Positions 57,323-64,000 of a stretch of 64,000 nt of DNA are shown here, in pieces. Under the pieces are notes generated by a model. The model had not been told where the DNA came from. It saw only the letters and a program-made list of their open reading frames with translations, and did not search any database. A program made the position numbers and the translations under genes. Within the stretch, counting starts at the first letter, position 1, and each line of letters begins with the position of its first letter. Origin of the DNA: Microcaldota archaeon. Lineage in GTDB: Archaea > Micrarchaeota > Micrarchaeia > Micrarchaeales > Micrarchaeaceae. The stretch spans positions 124,001 to 188,000 of the forward strand of contig JAJYLX010000001.1 in the NCBI GenBank assembly GCA_021787495.1. The letters run 5' to 3'.

Positions 57323-58606
57323 GGTGGTCTGGAGGGTTTGTGAAATCCGACCGGCCTTAAGGCCGGGGATGAAACGAACCTCCAGCAGGGTATAAAATAT
57401 TATAGGAAAGTGTATAAACATTTACTGTACTTCACTATGTGATGCTGTGCTATCATACGTCTTCCCGATTTACCCCAACAAAGAGCAGAAGGCAGCCCTC
57501 GAAACGGCGTTCGACCTCTGCAGGTTCACCTACAACGCGCTGCTGGAGGAGCTTCAGCGGCAGGGCAGACCAGACAGGGGTGCGGTACAGCACAAGATAG
57601 TGGAACTGGAAGAGAAGCATCCGGAACTCCGCAACGTCTATTCGAAGACGCTCCAGTACGAATCGTACAGGCTCTTCTCGAACCTGATGGCACTGTCGAG
57701 GCTGAAGAGGAACGGGAGGAAAGTAGGGAAACTCAGGTTCAAGGGCAGGGACAGGTTCAGGACGATAACCTACAACCAGTCGGGGTTCACGTTCGAGAGG
57801 AAGACCGAAAAGCGCGCTACCATCCACCTCTCTAAGATCGGAGACATCAGGGTCAAGACCCACAGGGAGATAGTAGGAAGGACAAGGCAGGTCGTAGTCA
57901 AGAGATCGGCTGACAGATGGTACATCATACTGCAGACCAATGGCAGGAGGACCGACCTCGCCGCAGGGAACGGGGTAATCGGGATAGACCTGGGGATTGA
58001 GGCCTACCTAACGCAGGATAATGGCGTGAGAGTGGAAAACCCGCGTACCCTGCGGGAGTGCCTTGACGGGCTGCGCGCCGTGCAGCAGAGGCTGTCCAGA
58101 CAGAAGAAGGGAAGCAGGAACAGGGAGAAGACGAAGATGAGGCTGCAGAGGCTGCACGAGAAGATAGCGAACAAGAGGAAGGACTTCATACAGAAGACGA
58201 CGACAGATCTCATAAGGAAGAACAGGTTCATCGCGGTCGAGAATCTCAACATAAAGGAGATGATGGAGAGACCATACCGCAATGCAAGGGGGATTGCGGA
58301 TGCCTCCTGGGGGATGTTTCTGCAGGTGCTTCGCTACAAGGCTGGGAGCGCTGGTTGCGAAGTCGTGGAAGTCGACCCAAGGGGAACATCGATGGCGTGC
58401 AGCAATTGTGGCGCAATGCACGACATGCCGCTGTACATCAGGGAATATAAATGCGACGTGTGCGAGATGTGCATGGATAGGGACCAGAACGCCGCGATAA
58501 ACATACTGAAGAGGTCTTCAGAGGGCCCGGAACGGGCCCGTGCCGAGGATAGGAAGGCTTATCCGATGAAACAAGAAGCCTCGGGCTTCAGCCCGAGGTA
58601 GTTCAC
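57323..58606 (+). mobile_element. TnpB-only IS605-like element, complete
   Basis: 1284 bp delimited by comparison with the truncated copy at 22304-22555: both begin GGTGGTCTGGAGGGTTT and end CCCGAGGTAGTTCAC. There is no terminal inverted repeat; instead each end has a hairpin, a perfect CCGGCCTTAAGGCCGG palindrome near the left end and CCTCGGGC-TTCA-GCCCGAGG (58579-58598) at the right. This is the structure of IS200/IS605 elements. Only tnpB is carried; TnpA must come from elsewhere. The right end overlaps the 3' end of tnpB and would be the scaffold of the guide RNA, with flanking DNA (after 58606) as guide. Confidence 0.87.
57447..58601 (+). CDS. tnpB: RNA-guided nuclease TnpB (IS605 OrfB family)
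   Basis: 384 residues, full length. N-terminal helical/wedge part (FPIYPNKEQKAALETAFDLC), the split RuvC nuclease with all three acidic residues: GVIGIDLGIEAYL (I), FIAVENLNIKEMM (II), MDRDQNAAINIL (III), and the zinc finger ACSNCG...CDVCEMC between II and III. In the zinc part the usual CPxCG is CEMC. TnpB homologues cut DNA at sites specified by a right-end RNA. GTG 57447 is the start. The last residues (EASGFSPR) are encoded by the right-end hairpin, so RNA and protein share sequence. No frameshift seen; probably active. Confidence 0.93.
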   Translation: MLSYVFPIYPNKEQKAALETAFDLCRFTYNALLEELQRQGRPDRGAVQHKIVELEEKHPELRNVYSKTLQYESYRLFSNLMALSRLKRNGRKVGKLRFKGRDRFRTITYNQSGFTFERKTEKRATIHLSKIGDIRVKTHREIVGRTRQVVVKRSADRWYIILQTNGRRTDLAAGNGVIGIDLGIEAYLTQDNGVRVENPRTLRECLDGLRAVQQRLSRQKKGSRNREKTKMRLQRLHEKIANKRKDFIQKTTTDLIRKNRFIAVENLNIKEMMERPYRNARGIADASWGMFLQVLRYKAGSAGCEVVEVDPRGTSMACSNCGAMHDMPLYIREYKCDVCEMCMDRDQNAAINILKRSSEGPERARAEDRKAYPMKQEASGFSPR

Positions 58607-58765
58607 CACTTTTCTTCAGCGTCCGCCGACCGCCTCCCCGGATTCCGGGCGTGCACCCAGATCTAGGTTAGGCCGCGGCCATGCAGGCCTGCATGCCATA
58701 CGTCAATCTGCGAACAATATAAGAACCCCTAAATATCTGAAAATCAGGATATTACCTGTGATTAT

Positions 58766-59809
58766 TTGGATTCCAGCATGGAAAGGCGGAGGGAGAAAGG
58801 CAAAGGGAGAGCCGCTGCGCTTATCAGGCGGGAAGAAAGCCTGTTTGTCAGGGAAGATCCAGGATATAAGTGGAATGCGGGCGACAAGTCAGCTGAGCTG
58901 CAGCATGCATTCGTTGCCGCGCTCCACGGGGAGCAGGCTGTGCTGGTGATAGGGCCGAGCGGCGTCGGCAAGACCCTTGCGGTCAGGCAGTTCGCATACG
59001 ACTTCGGCAGCAGCAAGATTGACATGCAGCAACAGGGGAGCCCCGCTAGGGTTGACCTGCGCAAGATAGTGGGGCGCGACTATGCAGCCCCGGTGGCGTT
59101 CATAAGGTGCCAGGGGACGCCTGACACGACGTATTGGGAGCTCTGCGGTCACTGGCTGCCGGTGGACGGCGGCGCCACGTTCATAGAGGGCCTGCTGCCG
59201 GAGGCGGTCCGCCTCGCTAACGAGCGTGGGCTTGCAGTGCTTCTCATAGACGAGATAAACACAATCAGACCGGAATACCAGAAGGCGCTGAACTCCCTGC
59301 TGTCAGACAGGCTCATCGTGTTCGAAAACAGGTCTTGGCAGCTGGACGAGAAGGCCAGGCTGCTGGTGGTAGGCACTATGAACGATTTCGGCCATGGATA
59401 CGGAGGGATAAGCGAGCTCAATGAGGACCTGCAGCGCAGGTTCGGCCTGAAGGTGGTGCTTGACTACCCTGTCGAAGAGGAGGAAACGGCGGTGCTCAGG
59501 GGCTACACGAACGACGTGGGCCTGATAAGGAAACTGATACTGCTCGCCAACCATACAAGGGGATCAAGGGCCACGAACGCGGCGGACCCGGTCGCGCCTT
59601 TCACAAGGCCGATCTCCACAGCGGATCTCACCAACTTCCTGGTCGCATACAGGGCATCCAATGAGCTGTACGACGACGCGTCATACGCGCTCAGCAGTGC
59701 GCTGAGGCTGACCCTCCTCAACAAGTATCACAGCCAGGAGGAACATGAGGCCATGGTGGCGATAAGCCAGAAGATAACGGACATATTCGGCATCGAGATT
59801 ACGAAGTAA
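58766..59809 (+). CDS. AAA+ ATPase, MoxR/CbbQ-like
   Basis: A 347-residue AAA+ protein with Walker A VIGPSGVGKTLAVRQF (residues about 61-76), sensor region FIRCQGTPDTTYWELCGHW, Walker B LAVLLIDEINTIRPEYQ, NSLLSDR, sensor 1 LVVGTMNDFG, arginine-finger candidate in LNEDLQRRFGLKV, and a C-terminal lid. The 'GTpDtt..dL.G' and 'NEDLqrRF' patterns are those of MoxR/NorQ/CbbQ ATPases, which work with a VWA protein to remodel or activate a target. Here the VWA protein is two genes downstream. TTG 58766 fits the TATA at 58729-58737; ATG 58778 is possible. First gene of the ankyrin operon. Confidence 0.88.
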   Translation: MDSSMERRREKGKGRAAALIRREESLFVREDPGYKWNAGDKSAELQHAFVAALHGEQAVLVIGPSGVGKTLAVRQFAYDFGSSKIDMQQQGSPARVDLRKIVGRDYAAPVAFIRCQGTPDTTYWELCGHWLPVDGGATFIEGLLPEAVRLANERGLAVLLIDEINTIRPEYQKALNSLLSDRLIVFENRSWQLDEKARLLVVGTMNDFGHGYGGISELNEDLQRRFGLKVVLDYPVEEEETAVLRGYTNDVGLIRKLILLANHTRGSRATNAADPVAPFTRPISTADLTNFLVAYRASNELYDDASYALSSALRLTLLNKYHSQEEHEAMVAISQKITDIFGIEITK

Positions 59810-59822
59810 CAGGTTATGCGCG

Positions 59823-60491
59823 ATGAATCTAGGTAAAGCCATTGCGGGCCTAAGGAATAATGTAGAACCCATCGCAGCCGCTGACCTGATTGCTGCAGTG
59901 AAACAAAACGACGTAAAGAAGCTAAAGGGATACCTCGACCGCGCCGCCGACCCCAACCTCCAGAACAAATTCGGCGAGACCGCCCTCCACTGGGCCGCTA
60001 GTCAGGGCCACCCCGACCTCGCCGCACTCCTCCTCGACCGCGCCGCCGACCCCAACCTCCAGAACGAAATCGGCGACACCGCCCTCCACTGGGCCGTCTT
60101 CTGGAATCACCCCGACCTCGCCACGCTCCTCCTCGACCGCGCCGCCGACCCCAACCTCCAGGACAAAAATGGCAGCACCGCCCTCCACTTTGCCGCATCA
60201 GAAGGCTTCTTAGACTGCGTCGTGCTCCTCCTCGACCGCGCCGCCGACCCCAACCTTAAAAACAAATTTGGCAACACCGCCCTCGACATCGCGCTTAGGG
60301 AATACAACAAGACCCATGATGATAAGTACAAAAAGATCGCAGACATGCTGGAGAGGGCAATGGAAGAGAGGCGCCTCGAAGACAAGATGGAGTCAAACAT
60401 AAAGAGGCTGATAAGAGGTAAACGAGATATCCCGCCAATCCTCGACAAGTGGCTGGTCGTCCCGAAGGGGAAAGGGAGGGAGAAAAAGTGA
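59823..60491 (+). CDS. Ankyrin-repeat protein 1
   Basis: 222 residues: a 20-residue head, DLIAAVKQNDVKKLKGYLDR as a capping half-repeat, then four ankyrin units each carrying DRAADPNLQ and TALHWAA/TALHFAA (the last TALDIAL), and a conserved basic C-terminal tail (KIADMLERAMEERRLEDKM...RGKRDIPPILDKWLV). No membrane segment. Ankyrin arrays bind other proteins. It stands between the AAA+ ATPase (14 bp) and the VWA gene (6 bp), so it is likely an adaptor or target of that machine. Its units are nearly identical at DNA level to those of the two later paralogues. Confidence 0.93.
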   Translation: MNLGKAIAGLRNNVEPIAAADLIAAVKQNDVKKLKGYLDRAADPNLQNKFGETALHWAASQGHPDLAALLLDRAADPNLQNEIGDTALHWAVFWNHPDLATLLLDRAADPNLQDKNGSTALHFAASEGFLDCVVLLLDRAADPNLKNKFGNTALDIALREYNKTHDDKYKKIADMLERAMEERRLEDKMESNIKRLIRGKRDIPPILDKWLVVPKGKGREKK

Positions 60492-60497
60492 TTATAA

Positions 60498-62327
60498 ATG
60501 GGAGATAAAGAAAGCCATGAAAAAGATGCTGAGTCTGTAGGGCCTGGAGGCGCTGCCCTGCCGGCATTTGTACAGCAGCTTGAACAGGAGCTTGCACTAT
60601 TCAGCAACCTTGTCTATAAGAATGTGAACCTGCACTTTACAGATGCTGTTGAGACGGCTTCAACAAATTCCAGCACCATACTCTTCAATCCGTTCTCCGA
60701 AGTCATAGACGGAGACGGGGCCGCGAGAGCGCTCCTCCAGCATGAGGAGGCGCACATACTGTTCAAGAGCAACAGCGAGGTGGTCAGGGCGCTGGAGGCA
60801 GAATATCCGGAATACGCAGTGCGCGATGCCGACCAAAAGTCTCTGGTGTCCACCGTGTGTAATCTCCTCGAAGATTACAGGGTAGAGTACTTGTGGCATG
60901 AGCTGTTCCCTGGCAGCATAGCCAACTTCAGCAGGCTGTATTCCTCCACTATAAGCGGAATTGAAAAGGAGATAGCAGGCGCCAGCGGCGCAATCGATGA
61001 CCCTGTAGGCGCGTTGGGGGTAGCGAGGTTCAGCCTCATCGGCGGCACAATGAGGCTGGAGAATTATCTATCAAGCGATGTCAGGCCCGTATACTCACGG
61101 CTTTGCAGCGAACTCATGAAGCTTGAGGGGAAGGATGGTACCGCTACCTATTTCGTCGGAAAGAACGTGCTCGACATATTCAGGGAATGGGAGAAGGGCA
61201 GAACGCATGCTGACGATTCGCATGATCTGAGGAACAGGCTTCAGGCGCTGCTTCTCAGGATGCCAATGCTGGCAGACGAATCAGCCTCTTTGGAGGTGGA
61301 GAACTCTGAAGGGAGAGGCGAACTCTCTTCTGCAGTGGCAAATGGCGAGGCGTCTGCGCTGCGGGAGAGCTCGCAGCACATAGAAAATCAGCTTAGGGAT
61401 ATGTTCGGCTCCGAGGTCAAAATAGCAACGATCAAGAAGATGCTCAGGCTGGGGGGCACGGCCACGCCGTACACCTCCGCATCCGACTCAGGACTGCGAG
61501 GCACGGCCGCATCAGGCAACACTCCGAATGTCTGTGCAAGCACCGCATACACCGCCGGTAAAAGAGCGTACACTGGTCCACCCATCGCTCCAAGCATGCG
61601 CATCAAGCGATCTATTGAGGAGATAAGGAGGGGCAATCAGATAGACAGGCTGGAGGAGACGGACAGCGGCCCGCGCATAGACATGAAGAAGCTGCTGCGC
61701 TATGGTGCAACGCGCAACCCGCGCGACCTGGAGCGCATCTACCTGAGGAGGACCGTGCCTAACGGGGTGGAATTTATCATAGCCCTTGACGACTCCAGCT
61801 CGATGGGCGAAAGTGGAAAGATTGATATCGCAAAGCATGCGATTGCCAGCATCTACGATAGCGTGCAGGGCTCGCCTCTCGTTAAGGTAAGGCTGGTCGG
61901 CTTCTATGGCGCTGACGACGGGCCGCACGTCTTTGAGATGGACAGGAACAGGCTGATGTCGCTCAATACCATGGGCAGGACCCCGACCGACAAAGCCCTC
62001 TATCATATCGGCACGCTCATACAGCGCGGTAAGGGGGGCGACGACCCTGTCGTGCTGCTCGTGACCGACGGGCTGCCGGACAGCGACGCAAGCACTAAGG
62101 CCGCGCTGTCGCACCTGGCCAGCAATCCGAGAGCCAAGGAATTCACGCTCTTCGTGTCGCCGGATGCGGAGTATGCAAAGAACAGCAAAAAAATAAAGGA
62201 CACGTTCTCTGCCAGCACTGCTCTCTATCATATAAGCAGCATGGCGGGCGTCCTGCCGGTGCTGGAGGGCATAGTCGCCAGCGACATAAGCAGGAGGGCT
62301 TCAAAAGTCAGGACAAGAGGATGTTGA
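60498..62327 (+). CDS. VWA-domain protein with N-terminal HExxH metallopeptidase-like domain (NorD/CobT-like)
   Basis: 609 residues. Near residues 78-130 it has LLQHEEAHILF (HExxH) followed 35 residues later by CNLLEDYRVE, the pattern of the zincin-like N-terminal part of NorD/CobT-type proteins, where the later Glu/Asp could be the third metal ligand. Residues about 270-400 are low-complexity Ser/Ala/Gly. The C-terminal VWA domain starts near 425 with the MIDAS motif LDDSSSMGES (DxSxS), then MGRTPTDKAL with the third MIDAS Thr and LLVTDGLPDSD. Pairing with a MoxR-like ATPase in one operon is typical of the family; the target is unknown. No signal peptide. Confidence 0.87.
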   Translation: MGDKESHEKDAESVGPGGAALPAFVQQLEQELALFSNLVYKNVNLHFTDAVETASTNSSTILFNPFSEVIDGDGAARALLQHEEAHILFKSNSEVVRALEAEYPEYAVRDADQKSLVSTVCNLLEDYRVEYLWHELFPGSIANFSRLYSSTISGIEKEIAGASGAIDDPVGALGVARFSLIGGTMRLENYLSSDVRPVYSRLCSELMKLEGKDGTATYFVGKNVLDIFREWEKGRTHADDSHDLRNRLQALLLRMPMLADESASLEVENSEGRGELSSAVANGEASALRESSQHIENQLRDMFGSEVKIATIKKMLRLGGTATPYTSASDSGLRGTAASGNTPNVCASTAYTAGKRAYTGPPIAPSMRIKRSIEEIRRGNQIDRLEETDSGPRIDMKKLLRYGATRNPRDLERIYLRRTVPNGVEFIIALDDSSSMGESGKIDIAKHAIASIYDSVQGSPLVKVRLVGFYGADDGPHVFEMDRNRLMSLNTMGRTPTDKALYHIGTLIQRGKGGDDPVVLLVTDGLPDSDASTKAALSHLASNPRAKEFTLFVSPDAEYAKNSKKIKDTFSASTALYHISSMAGVLPVLEGIVASDISRRASKVRTRGC

Positions 62328-63064
62328 TGAACGAGACAGTACCCGTCACAGCCGATGACCTCATCGCCGCAGTGAAGCAAAACGACGTAAAGAAGCTAAA
62401 GGGATACCTCGACCGCGCCGCCAACCCCAATCTCCAGGACAAAGATGGCGACACCGCCCTCCACTCGGCTGCATCAAAATGTCGCTCAGACTGCGTCGCC
62501 CTCCTCCTCGACCGCGCCGCCGACCCCAACCTCCAGAACGAAAATGGCGTCACCGCCCTCCACTTTGCCGCATCAGAAGGCTTCTCAGACTGCGTCGCCC
62601 TCCTCCTCGACCGCGCCGCCGACCCCAACCTCCAGAACAAAAATGGTGACACCGCCCTCCACTGGGCCGTCTTCTGGAATCACCCCGACCTCGCCGCCCT
62701 CCTCCTCGACCGCGCCGCCGACCCCAACCTCCAGGACAAAAATGGCGACACCGCCCTCCACTGGGCCGTCTGGCAGGGCCACTCAGACTGCGTCGCACTC
62801 CTCCTCGACCGCGCCGCCGACCCCAACCTCCAGGACAAAGATGGCGACATCGCCCTCGACATCGCGCTTAGGAAATACAATGAGACCCATTATGATAAGT
62901 ACAAAAAGATCGCAGACATGCTGACGAGGGCAATGGAAGAGAGGCGCCTCGAAGACAAGATGGAGTCGAACATAAAGAGGCTGATAAGAGGTAAACGAAA
63001 CATCCCACCAATCCTCGACAAGTGGCTGGTCGACCCGAAGGGGAAGAGGAAGGAGAGAGGATGA
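62327..63064 (+). CDS. Ankyrin-repeat protein 2
   Basis: 245 residues with the same plan as protein 1: DLIAAVKQNDVKKLKGYLDR cap, then five ankyrin units (DRAA[D/N]PNLQ...TALH), and the shared basic tail ending DPKGKRKERG. The extra unit relative to its paralogues is one of the near-identical 33-residue repeats. The ATG at 62327 overlaps the VWA stop codon by one base (TGATG); ATG 62321 is also in frame. The stop overlaps the next ATG (ATGA). Confidence 0.93.
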   Translation: MNETVPVTADDLIAAVKQNDVKKLKGYLDRAANPNLQDKDGDTALHSAASKCRSDCVALLLDRAADPNLQNENGVTALHFAASEGFSDCVALLLDRAADPNLQNKNGDTALHWAVFWNHPDLAALLLDRAADPNLQDKNGDTALHWAVWQGHSDCVALLLDRAADPNLQDKDGDIALDIALRKYNETHYDKYKKIADMLTRAMEERRLEDKMESNIKRLIRGKRNIPPILDKWLVDPKGKRKERG

Positions 63065-63705
63065 CGATGAAGAACGCAGAACCAATCACAGCCGCTGACC
63101 TGATTGCTGCAGTGAAACAAAACGACGTAAAGAAGCTAAAGGAATACCTCGACCGCGCCGCCGACCCCAACCTCCAGGACGAAATCGGCGACACCGCCCT
63201 CCACTTTGCCGCATCAGAAGGCTTCTCAGACTGTGCCGCACTCCTCCTCGACCGCGCCGCCGACCCCAACCTCCAGGACAAAAATGGCGACACCGCCCTC
63301 CACTGGGCCGTCTGGCAGGGCCACTCAGACTGCGCCGCCCTCCTCCTCGACCGCGCCGCCGACCCCAATCTCCAGGACAAAAATGGCGACACCGCCCTCC
63401 ACTGGGCCGCATCAAAAGGTTGCTCAGACTGCGCAGCCCTCCTCCTCGACCGCGCCGCCGACCCCAACCTTAAAAACAAATTCGGCGACACTGCCCTCGA
63501 CATCGCGCTTAGGAGATACAACGAGATCCATGATGATAAGTACAAAAAGATTGCAGACATGCTGGAGAGGGCAATGGAAGAGAGGCGCCTCGAAGACAAG
63601 ATGGAGTCAAACATAAAGAGGCTGATAAGAGGTAAACGAGACATCCCGCCAATCCTCGACAAGTGGCTGGTCGACCCGAAGGGGAAGAGGAAGGAGAGAG
63701 GATGA
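63061..63705 (+). CDS. Ankyrin-repeat protein 3
   Basis: 214 residues, beginning MTMKNAEPITAADLIAAVKQ, with four ankyrin units and the same basic tail. ATG 63061 is chosen because it overlaps the previous stop as ATGA; an open frame back to 63022 is inside the coding region of protein 2. The last unit carries LKNKFGDTALDIAL like the last unit of protein 1, whereas protein 2 has LQDKDGDIALDIAL. Confidence 0.93.
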   Translation: MTMKNAEPITAADLIAAVKQNDVKKLKEYLDRAADPNLQDEIGDTALHFAASEGFSDCAALLLDRAADPNLQDKNGDTALHWAVWQGHSDCAALLLDRAADPNLQDKNGDTALHWAASKGCSDCAALLLDRAADPNLKNKFGDTALDIALRRYNEIHDDKYKKIADMLERAMEERRLEDKMESNIKRLIRGKRDIPPILDKWLVDPKGKRKERG

Positions 63706-63799
63706 CGTATGCCAGCGCTTCATACTGCTTTCCATAGTGTAGGGCATCGGTATAAAAATTTTACAAACCAAACGATAAGAGAACACAAAAGTGGGGAAA

Positions 63800-64000
63800 A
63801 TGATCGGCAAGCAAAAACAGATGGAAATGTCTGAAGGGAGGAAAGCGCAGCAAAGGATTGATCCGCGGTATGATTCCGCAGCCAAGGGATTCGATCAGGA
63901 CAGGGCAGAGATGCCATACATACTGCGGCAGCTGCACGAAGCCTCAAAGATCAAGAGGCGCGAATTGCATTACTATGGCTCGCTCCTGAGGCAAGGGTTT
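63800..64000 (+). CDS. Unknown protein, N-terminal part (runs off the window)
   Basis: An open frame from ATG 63800 to the window end (67 codons) reads MIGKQKQMEMSEGRKAQQRI, then DPRYDSAAKGFDQDRAEMPY and ILRQLHEASKIKRRELHYYG. GTG 63791 in the same frame is an alternative start. It is charged and helical with no known motif. A TATA-like GGTATAAAAATT (63749-63760) precedes it, so it may have its own promoter although it continues the ankyrin operon's direction. Confidence 0.6.
   Translation, partial: MIGKQKQMEMSEGRKAQQRIDPRYDSAAKGFDQDRAEMPYILRQLHEASKIKRRELHYYGSLLRQGF

Larger units (their letters stand above)
59925..63510 (+). repeat. Thirteen 99-nt ankyrin-coding repeat units in three genes
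   Basis: Each unit contains the near-invariant core GACCGCGCCGCCGACCCCAA followed by CTCCAG and ends GCCCTCCAC(T/A). Units occur at 59937-60290 (four), 62410-62860 (five) and 63150-63480 (four). Several are identical over most of their length between genes even at synonymous sites, and the codons used (CTC, GCC, ACC) are more uniform than in neighbouring genes. The conserved head (GCAGTGAAACAAAACGACGT) and tail regions are also near-identical. The pattern points to recent duplication and unit exchange. Confidence 0.88.

Noticed and set aside
59922-62880. Antisense frames over the ankyrin genes giving Gly/Val- and Gly/Arg-rich repeats
   Set aside because: They are forced by the repeat DNA; no start signals and no known domain.
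59922-63650. Possible CRISPR array or satellite repeat
   Set aside because: The 99-nt periodicity is coding: each unit is in frame and translates to an ankyrin repeat. There are no short repeats with unique spacers.

Overview
The window reads as part of a small, GC-rich archaeal genome, most likely a DPANN archaeon of the Micrarchaeota type (lineage is an inference). The archaeal assignment rests on a 16S rRNA 3' end with an intact anti-Shine-Dalgarno, an archaeal RNase P RNA, archaeal ribosomal proteins uS15 and eS1, CDP-archaeol synthase, GatDE, a class I CCA-adding enzyme, Trm1, class III (archaeal pilin) signal peptides, and many TATA boxes about 25-30 nt upstream of the start codon, which implies leaderless mRNAs. 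Genes are packed tightly, with frequent ATGA/GTGA overlaps. The 16S gene is not followed by 23S, so the rRNA genes are unlinked at this point.

Layout. 1-5500: 16S end, a frameshifted histidine phosphatase, a LAGLIDADG-like protein, valyl-tRNA synthetase, uS15-eS1-CarS. 5480-9930: a solitary ribbon-helix-helix regulator with palindromic operators, then a three-gene operon built around phosphoenolpyruvate-utilising 'swivel' domains. 9990-17050: RNase P RNA, methyltransferases, a C39-like protease with an altered nucleophile, tRNA-Leu with a T-loop insertion, Trm1, an AK6-like kinase, CCA enzyme and tRNA-Ala. 17100-22260: membrane proteins, an ABC exporter with a YhfC-like partner, and three RCK-domain proteins, two of them with degenerate ion-channel pores. 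22300-26870: a deletion derivative of a TnpB element, cyclic 2,3-diphosphoglycerate synthetase, a DNA-binding protein fused to mTERF-like repeats, and a decayed HAD phosphatase. 26870-31200: a 983-residue beta-helix surface protein, tRNA-Thr, GNAT, and an amidase of bacterial type.

31300-39310 is a metabolic block: a pyruvate kinase without its C-terminal domain, then a complete pyruvate dehydrogenase operon (E1a, E1b, E2, E3), with a ChbG-like deacetylase between E2 and E3, followed by a hydrolase and NAD kinase. Together these take PEP to pyruvate to acetyl-CoA. 39450-53660 holds a flavin oxidoreductase, a regulator, cell-surface proteins, a DHH phosphoesterase, an ABC exporter fused to DUF1854, tRNA-Gly, GatE-GatD, a tRNA methylthiotransferase and a LamG-type pilin. 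53700-57280 carries two different threonyl-tRNA synthetases, only one with an editing domain.

57320-64000 is the most accessory part: a complete TnpB element with intact RuvC residues, followed by a single-strand operon AAA+ ATPase / ankyrin / VWA metallopeptidase-like protein / ankyrin / ankyrin / next gene (cut by the window end). The ATPase-VWA pair resembles MoxR/NorD- or CbbQ/CbbO-type activase pairs. The three ankyrin genes share nearly identical 99-nt repeat units that look recently shuffled. This is the strongest candidate here for an undescribed system.
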